In this document: positions 1 through 8,947 of the stretch, piece by piece | Layout: the number at the start of each line of letters is the position of its first letter | Position numbering within the stretch: the first letter of the stretch is position 1 | From: Kitasatospora indigofera | Lineage (GTDB): Bacteria; Actinomycetota; Actinomycetes; Streptomycetales; Streptomycetaceae | Length of the DNA: 64,000 nt | Assembly: GCF_014655955.1 (NCBI RefSeq) | Contig: NZ_BNBO01000005.1 | Coordinates: 124,001 to 188,000, forward strand | Direction: 5' to 3' | Notes under the pieces: generated by a model | What the model was told of the DNA's origin: nothing | Database searches by the model: none | The model's input: the letters and a program-made list of their open reading frames with translations, nothing else | Program-made: the position numbers and the translations under genes

Positions 1-847
1 CCCGGGAGTTGAAGCCCAGGCGGGTGAGGAACATCTTCATCTGCTCGGGCGAGGTGTTCTGGGCCTCGTCCAGGATGATGAAGGCGTCGTTGAGGGTGCG
101 CCCGCGCATGTACGCGAGCGGGGCGACCTCGATCGTCCCGGCGGCCATCAGCCGCGGGATCGAGTCCGGGTCCATCATGTCGTGCAGCGCGTCGTAGAGC
201 GGGCGCAGGTACGGGTCGATCTTCTCGTAGAGGGTGCCGGGCAGGAAGCCCAGCCGCTCCCCCGCCTCGACGGCGGGCCGGGTCAGGATGATCCGGTTGA
301 CCTCCTTGGCCTGCAGGGCCTGGACGGCCTTGGCCATCGCGAGGTAGGTCTTGCCGGTACCGGCCGGGCCGAGGCCGAAGACGATCGTGTGCTTGTCGAT
401 CGCGTCGACGTAGCGCTGCTGGTTGAGGGTCTTGGGGCGGATCGTCCGGCCGCGGTTGGACAGGATGTTCGCGGTGAACACCTGCGACGGCGACGGGTCG
501 TCCGGGTTGTCCCCGGCACTGCGCAGCATCGCGATCGAACGCTCCACGGCGTCCTCCGTCAGGGGCTGGCCGGTGCGCAGCACCAGCATCATCTCGCTGA
601 ACAGCTGCTGCACCAGGGCGACCTCGGCACGCTCCCCGGTCGCGGTGACCTCGTTGCCCCGGACGTGGATGTCGGCGGCCGGGAACGACCGCTCGATCAC
701 GCGCAGCAGCGAGTCGGTGGCACCGAGCAGGGTGACCATCGGGTGCTTCTCGGGAATGACGATCCTGGCGCTGGCGACCCGCTCGGAGCCGGCCGCCTCG
801 GCGGGCCGCGACTGTCCGTTCGTACGGGTACGTGATGTGTCACTCAT
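1..847 (-). CDS. phoH: PhoH-family ATPase (3' end outside window)
   Basis: Predicted cytoplasmic PhoH-like ATP-binding protein, the class often found near ybeY in actinobacteria and linked to RNA metabolism. The visible 282 residues begin MSDTSRTRTNGQ. They contain a Walker A loop GPAGTGKT at about residue 160 and a Walker B FIILDEAQN at about residue 260, both typical of the PhoH domain. The start is the ATG at 847-845; no strong ribosome site is visible. The C-terminus lies beyond position 1, so the gene is partial. The next gene upstream on this strand is RNase Z, which also fits RNA processing. Family assignment is secure from the motifs; the precise role is not established by the sequence. 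Confidence 0.93.
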   Translation of the reverse strand, partial: MSDTSRTRTNGQSRPAEAAGSERVASARIVIPEKHPMVTLLGATDSLLRVIERSFPAADIHVRGNEVTATGERAEVALVQQLFSEMMLVLRTGQPLTEDAVERSIAMLRSAGDNPDDPSPSQVFTANILSNRGRTIRPKTLNQQRYVDAIDKHTIVFGLGPAGTGKTYLAMAKAVQALQAKEVNRIILTRPAVEAGERLGFLPGTLYEKIDPYLRPLYDALHDMMDPDSIPRLMAAGTIEVAPLAYMRGRTLNDAFIILDEAQNTSPEQMKMFLTRLGFNSR

Positions 848-1076
848 AGGTCGGCGCTGAGGCCTGCCTCATCCCATCCGTGTCTCGTGGTGCCGCTCGG
901 TCGGTCCGGGGTCACCAGGGTACGCCGCGCACGTGATCGCCGGGGCGGTGCGGCGCCACCTCTCGGCGGACGAATCGCGCACGCGGTCGATGGTCCGGCA
1001 GTTCCGGGGCCGATGCGACTGGTTTTCCGGGCGGGCACCGGGCACCGGCGACCCACCAGCGGGCGGCCGACGGTGG

Positions 1077-1994
1077 TCAACGGCGCGGCGGGACGGGCAC
1101 CCGGGCGAGGTCGGTGGCGACCACGATCTCGCCGTCGAAGTACCGGCGGGCCTCCGCCAGGTGCCCGGCGAGGTCGGGGTAGCGCTGGGAGAAGTGGGTG
1201 AGGACGAGGGTCCGGACGCCCGCCCTGGCGGCCACCTGGGCGGCCTGCCCGGCGGTGAGATGGCCGTGCTCGCGGGCCAGATGGGCGTCGGCGTCCAGGA
1301 AGGTCGCCTCGATCACCAGCAGGTCGGCGCCCTCGGCCAGCTCCCCGACACCGTCGCAGAGCCGGGTGTCCATCACGAAGGCGAAGCGCTGGCCGGGGCG
1401 CGGCTCGCTGACCTCCTCCAGGGTGACGGTCCGCCCGTCCAGCTCGACGGAGCCCTGGTGCTGGAGCCGGCCGACCGCCGGGCCGAAGATCCCGAACTCG
1501 GCGAGCCGCTCGGGCACCAGTCGGCGGCCGTCCGGCTCGGCCAGCCGGTAGCCGAAGGACTCGACCGGGTGCGAGAGGCGGACGGCGTCCAGCGTGAACC
1601 GGGCGCCGGGGACGGGCAGCGGGCCCGCCTCCTCCACCGGGTGCGGGCGCAGCACGGCCGTCTCGTGGAAGGCCGTGGCGTGCCGCAGCCGGTGGAAGAA
1701 GACCTCGCCGGAGGCCGGGAAGTAGACGTCCACCGGGTGCGGCACCCGGTCCAGGTTGATCCGCTGGATCACCCCGGCCAGGCCGAGGCAGTGGTCGCCG
1801 TGGAAGTGCGTGACGCCGATCCGGGTGATCTGGGTGGCGGAGACCCCCGCGTGCAGCATCTGCCGCTGGGTGCCTTCGCCGGGGTCGAGGAGCAGGCCCT
1901 CGCCGTCCCAGCGGAGCAGGTAGCCGTTGTGGTTGCGGTGCCGGGTGGGCACCTGGCTGGCGGTGCCCAGGACGACGAGTTCGCGTTGCGACAC
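1077..1994 (-). CDS. rnz: Ribonuclease Z
   Basis: tRNA 3'-processing endonuclease of the metallo-beta-lactamase fold. The zinc-binding motif THFHGDH is near residue 65, preceded by [12 protein letters not shown], and a second conserved LTHFSQRY lies near the C-terminus. About 305 residues is normal for bacterial RNase Z. I chose the GTG at 1994, giving [17 protein letters not shown], because family members begin at this position. A further GTG at 2015 would overlap the upstream HIT gene by 17 bases. The chosen start lies 4 bases past the HIT stop, so the two genes are probably translationally coupled. Confidence 0.93.
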   Translation of the reverse strand: MSQRELVVLGTASQVPTRHRNHNGYLLRWDGEGLLLDPGEGTQRQMLHAGVSATQITRIGVTHFHGDHCLGLAGVIQRINLDRVPHPVDVYFPASGEVFFHRLRHATAFHETAVLRPHPVEEAGPLPVPGARFTLDAVRLSHPVESFGYRLAEPDGRRLVPERLAEFGIFGPAVGRLQHQGSVELDGRTVTLEEVSEPRPGQRFAFVMDTRLCDGVGELAEGADLLVIEATFLDADAHLAREHGHLTAGQAAQVAARAGVRTLVLTHFSQRYPDLAGHLAEARRYFDGEIVVATDLARVPVPPRR

Positions 1995-1998
1995 GGTG

Positions 1999-2358
1999 TC
2001 AGACCAGGCCCTCACGCAGCGGCGTGCCGCCGAGCACGTGGACGTGCGCGTGGAAGACGGTCTGCCCGGCGCCGGCGCCGGTGTTGAAGATCAGCCGGTA
2101 GCCGGCCCCGTCGATCTTCTCGTCGGCCGCCACCTCGCCCGCCTCGACCAGCAGTTCGGCGGCCAGCGCGGGTTCCGCGGCGGCCAGCGCGGCCGCGTTC
2201 GGGTAGTGCGCCCTGGGGATCACCAGGACGTGGGTCGGGGCCTGCGGGCTGATGTCCCGGAACGCGATGGTGCGCTCGTTCTGCCGGACCACCGTCGCCG
2301 GGATCTCCCCCGCCACGATCTTGCAGAACAGGCAGTCGGACTGCGGCTCGCCGGACAT
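1999..2358 (-). CDS. HIT family nucleotide-binding protein
   Basis: Small (119 residue) histidine-triad protein, presumably a purine-nucleoside phosphoramidase or nucleotide hydrolase. The N-terminal [14 protein letters not shown] and the C-terminal triad HAHVHVLGG define the HIT family. It is followed almost immediately by RNase Z on the same strand and probably shares its transcript. The exact substrate cannot be read from sequence. Confidence 0.95.
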   Translation of the reverse strand: MSGEPQSDCLFCKIVAGEIPATVVRQNERTIAFRDISPQAPTHVLVIPRAHYPNAAALAAAEPALAAELLVEAGEVAADEKIDGAGYRLIFNTGAGAGQTVFHAHVHVLGGTPLREGLV

Positions 2359-2400
2359 CGGTGTCTCCTCGCGGAATCGGGTCGGGGCTACGGCCGCATG

Positions 2401-3135
2401 CTAGCCGAGCAGTCCGGCCCGCTGCTCCCACCCGGCCAGGTCCTTGCGGCGCACGACCCGTACGCCGCAGGCCTCCGCCGGCTCCAGCTCCTCGACCATC
2501 AGGCCGATCGGGATCAGCACGAAGCCGAGCAGCCAGCGCCTGGTCAGGCGCCAGGTGCCGGGCCGGCCGACGTCCTTGTACCGGATCACCCGCGCGGCCA
2601 GCAGGCCCTTGCCCAGGCTGAAGCCGAGCAACCGGGCGAGCACCACGTGGTTGACGAAGGAGAAGCCGACCGCCACCGCGAGCAGCAGGCCGAAGTAGTC
2701 GCCCACCGAACCGCCGTGCTGCGAGGAGGACTTGGCCGCCGCGAACCCGGCCACCAGGGCGAAGACCCCGTCGAGGAGGGCGGCCAGCATCCGGCGGCCG
2801 TCCCCGGCCTCGGCCGGCGCCGGCGGGCACTGCGGGCCGTGACCGGGGTGGGGGTGCTGGGGGTGGGGGTGCTGACCGGCGTACGGCTGCTGGGGGTACG
2901 GCTGCTGACCGGCGTACGACTGCTGGGGGTACGGCTGCTGACCGGCGTACGGCTGCTGGGGGTACGGCTGCTGACCGGCGTACGGCTGCTGGGGGTACGG
3001 CTGCGGCTGCTGGGCGTAGGGCTGTGCGGGGTACGCCTGCGGCAGGTACGGCTGCGCCGGCGGCCCGTACGGGCCGGGTGCCGGGTACTGGTACGGACCC
3101 TGGCCGGATTGACCCTGCGGGTGTGACTGTGCCAT
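2401..3135 (-). CDS. RDD family membrane protein with Gln/Tyr/Pro repeat N-terminus
   Basis: A 244-residue membrane protein. Residues 1-100 are low complexity (Q, P, Y, A, G) and include four exact 11-residue repeats of the type PYPQQPYAGQQ. Residues from about 110 carry the RDD domain, beginning GRRMLAALLDGVFALVAGF, with three hydrophobic stretches and a characteristic FSLGKGLLAARVIRY. RDD proteins are poorly characterised; some are proposed transporters. The disordered N-terminus is probably cytoplasmic. The ATG at 3135 is preceded by a G-rich stretch that may serve as ribosome site. The function of the repeats is unknown. Confidence 0.88.
   Translation of the reverse strand: MAQSHPQGQSGQGPYQYPAPGPYGPPAQPYLPQAYPAQPYAQQPQPYPQQPYAGQQPYPQQPYAGQQPYPQQSYAGQQPYPQQPYAGQHPHPQHPHPGHGPQCPPAPAEAGDGRRMLAALLDGVFALVAGFAAAKSSSQHGGSVGDYFGLLLAVAVGFSFVNHVVLARLLGFSLGKGLLAARVIRYKDVGRPGTWRLTRRWLLGFVLIPIGLMVEELEPAEACGVRVVRRKDLAGWEQRAGLLG
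2871..3002. repeat. Four 33-bp tandem repeats inside the RDD gene
   Basis: Four almost identical in-frame 33-bp units encode the PYPQQPYAGQQ-type repeats of the RDD protein. The period is a multiple of three, so copy-number change would not break the frame. Confidence 0.95.
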
Positions 3136-3236
3136 CTCGCTGCCCCCGTTGCGCGGTGATCATGGATCAGCCACGCATCCTAACCGGCGCCCGCCGGGCG
3201 GGAGGCCTGCTCCCGCCCGGCGGACCGCCGGCCCGG

Positions 3237-6200
3237 CTACAGCCCGGGCACCGGCGGCGGGGTCTTCGCCGGGTTCTCCGCCAGGGCGGCCAGGGCCAGC
3301 CGGACGCCCTCGGCGAGCTGCGGGTCCTCGCCGGCCGCGTACTGGTGCGGGGCGATCGGCACCTCGACGTCCGGGTCGACCCCGTGGTTCTCCACGCCCC
3401 AGCCGTAACCCTCCAGCCAGAAGGCGTACTTGGGCTGGGTCACGCCGGTGCCGTCGACCAGGCTGTACTTACTGTCGATGCCGATCACACCGCCCCAGGT
3501 GCGGGTGCCGACCACCGGGCCGATCTTCAGCGCCTGGATCGCGGCGTTGACGATGTCGCCGTCCGAGCCGGAGAACTCGTTGGCCAGCGCCACCACCGGG
3601 CCGCGCGGGGCGTCGCCCGGGTACGGGTCGGCGCCCGCCACGTCCCGCGCGCGGTCCCAGCCGATGATCTTCCGGTTGAGCTTCTCGATCACCAGCTGGG
3701 AGGTGTGGCCCCCGCGGTTCTCCCGCAGGTCGACCACCACGCCCTCCTTGGCCATCTCGACCCGCAGGTCGCGGTGCAGCTGCGCCCAGCCGGCACTGAC
3801 CATGTCCGGGACGTGCAGGTAGCCCAGCCGGCCGCCGGACAGCTCCCGGACGGCGGCCCGGCGCCCGGCGACCCAGTCGTGGTAGCGCAGCGCCTCCTCG
3901 TCCGCCAGCGGCACCACCACCGGGTACCGCTGGTCGGTGCCGTCCTTGCCCGCGACGGTCAGCTCGACCGGCTGGCCGGCCGTACCGGCGAGCAGCGGCG
4001 CCGGGCCGGTGACCGGGTCCACCGGGCGGCCGTTGACGGCCAGCACCGCGTCACCCGGGCGGACGGCGGCGCCCGGCGCGGCCAGCGGCGAGCGGGCCCG
4101 CGGGTCGGAGGACTCGCCGGGCAGGATCCGCTCGATCCGCCAGACCTCGCCGTCCTTGACCAGGTCCGCGCCGAGCAGGCCCTGCCGGCGGGCGGCCTCG
4201 GTGCCGGTGCCGTGCGGGGTCACGTACGCGTGCGAGGTGCCCAGCTCGCCCTGGACCTCCCAGAGCAGGTCGACCAGGTCGTCGTGCGAGCCGAGCCGCT
4301 CCACCAGCGGCCGGTAGCGGGCCAGCGCGCCCGCCCAGTCGAAGCCGCCCATGTCCGCGCGCCAGAAGTTGTCGCGCATGATGCGGCCGTTCTCGTCGAA
4401 CATCTGCCGCCACTCGGCCGCCGGGTCGACGGTGACCCGCAGCCGGGAGAGGTCCACGTCGGTCTCGTCGTCCTCCCCCGCCGCCTTGTGGTCGGCCGGG
4501 ACGATCCGCAGCTGCCCCTCGTCCAGCACCGCCAGCCGGCCGCCGTCCCCGGTGACGGAGAACGAGTCCAGTCCGGTGACCAGCTCCTCGGCGCGCAGCT
4601 TCTTGAAGTCGAACCGCTCCAGCACCGGGCGCGGCCGCTCGTCCTCCAGCGAGGCCGCCTCGTCGCCGAGCTCGCCGACCAGCGGCAGCCTGGTCCAGAG
4701 CACGCCGTCCTTGGCCGCGCGCAGGCTGCCGAACCGGCCGCCCTCGACCGGGAAGGGGATGATCCGGTCCGCGATGCCGTCCAGGTCGACCCGGGTGACG
4801 GGGGTCGCGTCGGCGCCCTCCTCGGCGTCCGCCTTCTTGCCCTTCGCCTCGTCGTCCTCGCCGCCGAACGGCCGGCCCGCCCGCTGCGGGCCGAACGGGG
4901 ACGGAGTGTCGGCGGCCAGCGTGATCAGGTACGGACGGCAGCCGTTGGGGAACGACAGGTCGAAGACGTGCGCGTCGTACACCGGGTCGAAGTTGCGCAC
5001 CGACAGGAACGCCAGGTGCTTGCCGTCCGCCGTGAAGGCCGGCGAGGTGTCGACGAACCGCTGCGGGGTGGCCTCGCCGACCGTCCGGGTGGCCAGGTTC
5101 GCGAGCACGATCTGGCGCAGCGACCACGGCCCGAGCGCGGGCTGCGACCAGGCCAGCCAGGCCGAGTCGGGGCTGAACACCAGCCCGTTGACCTCACCGT
5201 CGGTGCTGCGGGCCAGCTCGTGCACGGCGCCGTCGGCGAGCGTGACCAGCAGGACCCGGCCGTCGTGCGAGGCCACCGCGAGCTGCTTGCCGTCCGGCGA
5301 GACGACCAGGCCGAGCACCCGGCCGAGCTGCCCGGCGGCCAGCCGGCGGCGCTCCGCGCCGAGCACCGCCGGGGCGTACTCGACGGCGTCGTCGCCCTCG
5401 GCGTCGGTCACCCAGAGCACGCCCTGGGCGCCGTCCTCGCCCGGTACCACCCGGGCCAGCCGGGCCCGGACCCCCGGCGTCTCGTCCAGCACCCGGGCCG
5501 GGCCCTCACGGTGCGTCAGCCAGTGCACGCTGCCGCGGACCACCACGGCGCTGGCCCGACCGGTGCGGTCCGGGGCCGCGCTCGACAGCCAGTGCGCGGC
5601 ACTGACCGGGCGCGGCCGGCGGCCGGTCGCGGGGCCGGCCAGCCGGATGTCGAGGCGGCGCGGCTCGGCGCCGTCCAGGTCGTCCAGGATCCAGAGGTCG
5701 CCCGCGCTGTGCCAGACCACCCGGGTGCCGTCGGTGCCGGCGTTGCGGGCGTAGAAGCCGTCCTCGGCGGTGGTGTGGGCGCGCAGGTCGCCGCCGTCGG
5801 GGAGGCTGGAGTACAGCCGGCCGACGCCCTCGTGGTCGGAGAGGAAGGCGATCCGGCCGCCGACCCAGAGCGGGGACTCGATGTTGCCGCCCAGCCCGGC
5901 GTGCACCCGGGCGAACTCCTCGGTGCCGATCCACAGCTTGCCGGCGGTGCCGCCGCGGTAGCGCTTCCAGTGCGCGGGCTCGCGGCTCCAGGCCGACAGC
6001 AGCAGCACCCGGTCGCCGCCGGGCTCCGGCGCCAGGCCGCCGACCGGCCCGTACGGCAGGCGGGCGGGCTCGCCGCCGTCCAGCGGGACGGCGAACGCCC
6101 AGCTGCGCCGCAGGGTGGCCTGACCGGCCGTGGTGGTGGCGATCGGACGGCCGTCCGCCGTCCAGCCGCGCATCCTGGTCTGGCCGCTGCCCCAGTACGT

Positions 6201-6464
6201 CAGCCGCCGGGCCGGGCCGCCCTCGACCGGCGCCAGGTGGATCTCGGGGGCGCCGTCGCGGGTCGACGCCCAGGCGATGTGCCGGCCGTCCGGGGAGAAT
6301 CTGGGGTGCGAGACCGGGACCTGATCGGCGGTCAGCCGCCAGGCCCGGCCACCGTCCAGCGGGGCCAGCCAGATGTCGTTCTCGGCGACGAAGGTGATCA
6401 GGTCGCCGTGCAGGTGGGGGTGGCGCAGGTACGCGCCCGCGAGGGTGCTGTGGGGTTCGGTCAC
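3237..6464 (-). CDS. tri: Tricorn protease homolog (S41 peptidase)
   Basis: Large (1075 residue) cytosolic protease homologous to archaeal tricorn, which trims oligopeptides released by the proteasome. The N-terminal half carries beta-propeller strands (repeated PDGRHIAW, SPDSAWLAW type motifs). The C-terminal half has a PDZ segment (PGDAVLAVNGRPV) and the S41 domain. Catalytic residues are visible: GTSHAYVTP (His), NEFSGSDGDI (Ser-Asp) and VENHGVDPD (Glu). An acidic linker follows RPFGGEDDEAKGKK. The start is GTG (VTEPHSTL) six bases after a promoter-like TAAAGT, so the mRNA may be leaderless. It stands alone on the minus strand. Confidence 0.95.
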   Translation of the reverse strand: MTEPHSTLAGAYLRHPHLHGDLITFVAENDIWLAPLDGGRAWRLTADQVPVSHPRFSPDGRHIAWASTRDGAPEIHLAPVEGGPARRLTYWGSGQTRMRGWTADGRPIATTTAGQATLRRSWAFAVPLDGGEPARLPYGPVGGLAPEPGGDRVLLLSAWSREPAHWKRYRGGTAGKLWIGTEEFARVHAGLGGNIESPLWVGGRIAFLSDHEGVGRLYSSLPDGGDLRAHTTAEDGFYARNAGTDGTRVVWHSAGDLWILDDLDGAEPRRLDIRLAGPATGRRPRPVSAAHWLSSAAPDRTGRASAVVVRGSVHWLTHREGPARVLDETPGVRARLARVVPGEDGAQGVLWVTDAEGDDAVEYAPAVLGAERRRLAAGQLGRVLGLVVSPDGKQLAVASHDGRVLLVTLADGAVHELARSTDGEVNGLVFSPDSAWLAWSQPALGPWSLRQIVLANLATRTVGEATPQRFVDTSPAFTADGKHLAFLSVRNFDPVYDAHVFDLSFPNGCRPYLITLAADTPSPFGPQRAGRPFGGEDDEAKGKKADAEEGADATPVTRVDLDGIADRIIPFPVEGGRFGSLRAAKDGVLWTRLPLVGELGDEAASLEDERPRPVLERFDFKKLRAEELVTGLDSFSVTGDGGRLAVLDEGQLRIVPADHKAAGEDDETDVDLSRLRVTVDPAAEWRQMFDENGRIMRDNFWRADMGGFDWAGALARYRPLVERLGSHDDLVDLLWEVQGELGTSHAYVTPHGTGTEAARRQGLLGADLVKDGEVWRIERILPGESSDPRARSPLAAPGAAVRPGDAVLAVNGRPVDPVTGPAPLLAGTAGQPVELTVAGKDGTDQRYPVVVPLADEEALRYHDWVAGRRAAVRELSGGRLGYLHVPDMVSAGWAQLHRDLRVEMAKEGVVVDLRENRGGHTSQLVIEKLNRKIIGWDRARDVAGADPYPGDAPRGPVVALANEFSGSDGDIVNAAIQALKIGPVVGTRTWGGVIGIDSKYSLVDGTGVTQPKYAFWLEGYGWGVENHGVDPDVEVPIAPHQYAAGEDPQLAEGVRLALAALAENPAKTPPPVPGL

Positions 6465-6470
6465 GGCGTC

Positions 6471-6499
6471 ACTTTATGCATGTGCACGCACAGTGCGAA
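6471..6499 (-). promoter_or_regulatory. Candidate leaderless promoter of the tricorn gene
   Basis: On the minus strand a TTCGCA (-35, 6494-6499) is separated by 17 bases from TAAAGT (-10, 6471-6476). The GTG start of the protease follows after 6 bases, placing the predicted transcription start on or next to the start codon. Confidence 0.55.
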
Positions 6500-6652
6500 G
6501 CGTTTTCTTCGACAGCGAACCCGGGCGGGCGGACCCGTCCCGGTCCCGGTCGCGCTCCCGGTCCCGGCCCCGGCCGGAGCACCGGCGGAGCCCGTCCGGC
6601 GGGCGGCCGTTCGTGTCCGCCCGGACGGCCGGTGGGCCGGGTCGGCACCGGC

Positions 6653-7402
6653 TCAGGACCAGCGCCCGGTCCGTCCCAGCAGCAGGGCTCCGGCCGCCAC
6701 CCCCGCCGTCGAGGTGCGCAGCACGGACGGGCCGAGCCGGTACGGCCCCGCGCCGGCCTCGGCGAAGGCGGCCAGCTCCTCCGGGGAGACCCCGCCCTCG
6801 GGGCCGACGATCAGCACCAGGTCGCCGGCGGGCGGCAGCGCGGCGGCGGCGAGCGGCGCGGCGCCGTCCTCGTGCAGCACGGCGGCGAACGCGGCCCCGG
6901 CCAGCAGCGGCGCCAGCTGGCGGGTCGTCATCGGCTCGCGGACCTCGGGGAACCGCAGCCGGCGGGACTGCTTGCCCGCCTCCCGCGCGGTGGCCCGCCA
7001 CTTGGCGAGCGCCTTGGCGCCGCGGTCGCCCTTCCACTGGGTGATGCAGCGGGAGGCCGGCCACGGGACCACCACGTCGACGCCGACCTCGGTCATCGTC
7101 TCGACCGCGAGTTCGCCCCGGTCGCCCTTGGGCAGGGCCTGCACGACGACGATCCGCGGGGACGGCTCGGGCTCGCGGCGCACCGCGACGACCGTGACGT
7201 CGATCGCGTCCTTGCCGTGCACGGCCGCGACGGTGCCGTCGACGCCGAGGCCGAGACCGTCGGCGAGGGTGACCGCCTCGCCGGGCTCAAGCCGCTTCAC
7301 GGCGGCGGCGTGCCGGCCCTCGGGGCCGTCCAGGCGGACCAGCGTGCCGGCGGCGGCGCCTTCGAGCCGTGCGGAGTCGGTGACGAACACGGGTGCGGTC
7401 AT
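6653..7402 (-). CDS. rsmE: 16S rRNA m3U1498 methyltransferase
   Basis: SPOUT-family methyltransferase that N3-methylates U1498 of 16S rRNA using SAM. The 249 residues show the N-terminal PUA-like segment (MTAPVFVTDSARL) and the knotted C-terminal SAM site with LIVGPEGGVSPEEL and YRLGPSVLRTSTA, both diagnostic. The ATG at 7402 has a good ribosome site (GGAGG, 8 bases upstream). It lies downstream of dnaJ on the same strand but is separated from it by a 329-base spacer with a strong hairpin, so it probably has its own promoter. Confidence 0.96.
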   Translation of the reverse strand: MTAPVFVTDSARLEGAAAGTLVRLDGPEGRHAAAVKRLEPGEAVTLADGLGLGVDGTVAAVHGKDAIDVTVVAVRREPEPSPRIVVVQALPKGDRGELAVETMTEVGVDVVVPWPASRCITQWKGDRGAKALAKWRATAREAGKQSRRLRFPEVREPMTTRQLAPLLAGAAFAAVLHEDGAAPLAAAALPPAGDLVLIVGPEGGVSPEELAAFAEAGAGPYRLGPSVLRTSTAGVAAGALLLGRTGRWS

Positions 7403-7453
7403 CGGGGTCTGCCTCCGGGGCTGGCGCTGCGGTGCTGGTGCTCGGGCGTGGGG

Positions 7454-7502
7454 CTGTGCGGGCGGGGCTGCGGGGCTGGAACTGTGCGGGCGGGGCTGCG
7501 GG
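7454..7502. repeat. Two 21-bp direct repeats in the dnaJ-rsmE spacer
   Basis: CTGTGCGGGCGGGGCTGCGGG occurs at 7454-7474 and again at 7482-7502 (period 28). The rest of the 329-base spacer (7403-7731) is G/C-skewed simple sequence with no gene that I can support. Confidence 0.8.
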
Positions 7503-7652
7503 CGGGGCGCCGCGGGGTGCCGCTCACGGGGCGGACGGTTCACCCGGCTGGCGGCTCGGGGGCGCTCACGGGCCCGCCGGGGAGCGCGGACCGGCGCACC
7601 GGCGGGCGAGGCGCACCGGGGGCGCGCGCCTGCCGGTCCGCGCGGGGGGTGA

Positions 7653-7693
7653 CAGCGGCCCGCGCCCCCGTCGTACGGGGTCACGGGCCGCTG
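7653..7693 (-). terminator. Terminator hairpin after dnaJ
   Basis: CAGCGGCCCG (7653-7662) pairs perfectly with CGGGCCGCTG (7684-7693). Inside it CCCCGT (7666-7671) pairs with ACGGGG (7675-7680), giving a long two-tier stem 39 bases past the dnaJ stop. There is no T-tract, as is usual in this GC-rich group. Confidence 0.7.
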
Positions 7694-7731
7694 CCGCGCC
7701 CTGCGCGGGCCGCTCGGACGGGCTCGACGGC

Positions 7732-8874
7732 TCAGCGGCCGTTGAAGGCGTCCTTCAGCCGCGAGAACAGGCCCTGCTGACCGGGGGCGAAGGTCCCCGA
7801 GGGGCGCTCCTCGCCACGCAGCAACGCCAGCCGGCGTAGCAGCTCCTCCTGCTCGGGGTCGAGCTTGGTGGGCGTCTGCACCTCGACATGCACTATCAAG
7901 TCGCCCCGGCCGCCGCCGCGGAGGTGGGTGATGCCCCGCCCGTGCAGCGGGATCGACTGGCCGGACTGGGTGCCGGGCCGGATGTCGACCTCCTCCAGCC
8001 CGTCCAGGGTCTGCAGCGGCACCTGGGTGCCGAGCGAGGCCGCGGTCATCGGGATGGTGACCGTGCAGTGCAGGTCGTCCCCGCGCCGCTGGAAGGTCGG
8101 GTGGGCGGTCTCGGCGATCTCGACGTAGAGGTCGCCGGCCGGGCCGCCGCCGGGGCCGACCTCGCCCTCGCCGGCCAGCTGGATCCGGGTGCCGTTGTCG
8201 ACCCCGGCCGGGATCTTGACGGTGAGCGTGCGGCGGGCGCGGACCCGGCCGTCCCCCGCGCACTCGGGGCACGGGGTGGGCACGACGGTGCCGAAGCCCT
8301 GGCACTGCGGGCACGGGCGGGAGGTCATGACCTGGCCCAGGAAGGACCGGGTGACCTGCGAGACCTCGCCCTTGCCGCGGCACATGTCACAGGTCTGCGC
8401 GGAGGTGCCCGGGGCCGCCCCCTCGCCGGAGCAGGTGGTGCAGGTCACCGCGGTGTCGACCTGGAGTTCCTTGGTGGTGCCGAACGCGGCCTCCTCCAGG
8501 GTGATCTCCAGCCGGATCATCGCGTCCTGGCCGCGCCGGGTGCGCGAGCGGGGCCCGCGCTGCCCGGAGGCGGCTCCGAAGAACGCGTCCATGATGTCGG
8601 AGAAGCCGAATCCGGCCGCGCCCGCGCCGAACCCGCCCGCGCCGCCGCCGCCGTTCGGGGAGAGGGGGTCGCCGCCGAGGTCGTAGACCTGGCGCTTGGC
8701 CGGGTCCGAGAGCACCTCGTAGGCGGCGTTGATCTCCTTGAACCGCTCCTGCGTCTTCGGGTCCGGGTTGACGTCCGGGTGCAGTTCACGGGCAAGGCGC
8801 CGGAACGCCTTCTTGATCTCGTCCTGCCCCGCATCCCGTCGGACGCCGAGTACCGCGTAGTAGTCCGTGGCCAC
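7732..8874 (-). CDS. dnaJ: Chaperone protein DnaJ (second-type, HrcA-linked)
   Basis: Hsp40 co-chaperone that stimulates the DnaK ATPase. The 380 residues show the J-domain (YYAVLGVRRDA, HPD motif in ELHPDVNPD), a Gly/Phe-rich linker, four CxxCxGxG zinc motifs (CTTCSGEG, CDMCRGKG, CPQCQGFG, CPECAGDG) and the C-terminal substrate-binding region. I chose GTG at 8874 (VATDYYAVLG), one codon inside a possible TTG. It lies 73 bases downstream of hrcA in the same direction and most likely belongs to the CIRCE-controlled operon, matching the known hrcA-dnaJ2 arrangement of Streptomyces. Confidence 0.97.
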   Translation of the reverse strand: MATDYYAVLGVRRDAGQDEIKKAFRRLARELHPDVNPDPKTQERFKEINAAYEVLSDPAKRQVYDLGGDPLSPNGGGGAGGFGAGAAGFGFSDIMDAFFGAASGQRGPRSRTRRGQDAMIRLEITLEEAAFGTTKELQVDTAVTCTTCSGEGAAPGTSAQTCDMCRGKGEVSQVTRSFLGQVMTSRPCPQCQGFGTVVPTPCPECAGDGRVRARRTLTVKIPAGVDNGTRIQLAGEGEVGPGGGPAGDLYVEIAETAHPTFQRRGDDLHCTVTIPMTAASLGTQVPLQTLDGLEEVDIRPGTQSGQSIPLHGRGITHLRGGGRGDLIVHVEVQTPTKLDPEQEELLRRLALLRGEERPSGTFAPGQQGLFSRLKDAFNGR

Positions 8875-8947
8875 CAAATGCTCCGCTTGTTCCGCCTCTA
8901 GAAGTGCTGCGACTGGTTGTCACCGTTGGAGGTCCAACGGCGCTGTT

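Noticed and set aside
2871..3002. Regular repeats that could suggest a CRISPR array
   Set aside because: The units are contiguous without spacers and encode in-frame protein repeats.
3024..7652. A 1542-codon open frame on the plus strand over the tricorn and rsmE genes
   Set aside because: It is antisense to well-supported genes, its translation is Ala/Arg/Gly/Pro-rich without domains, and long antisense frames are expected at this GC content.
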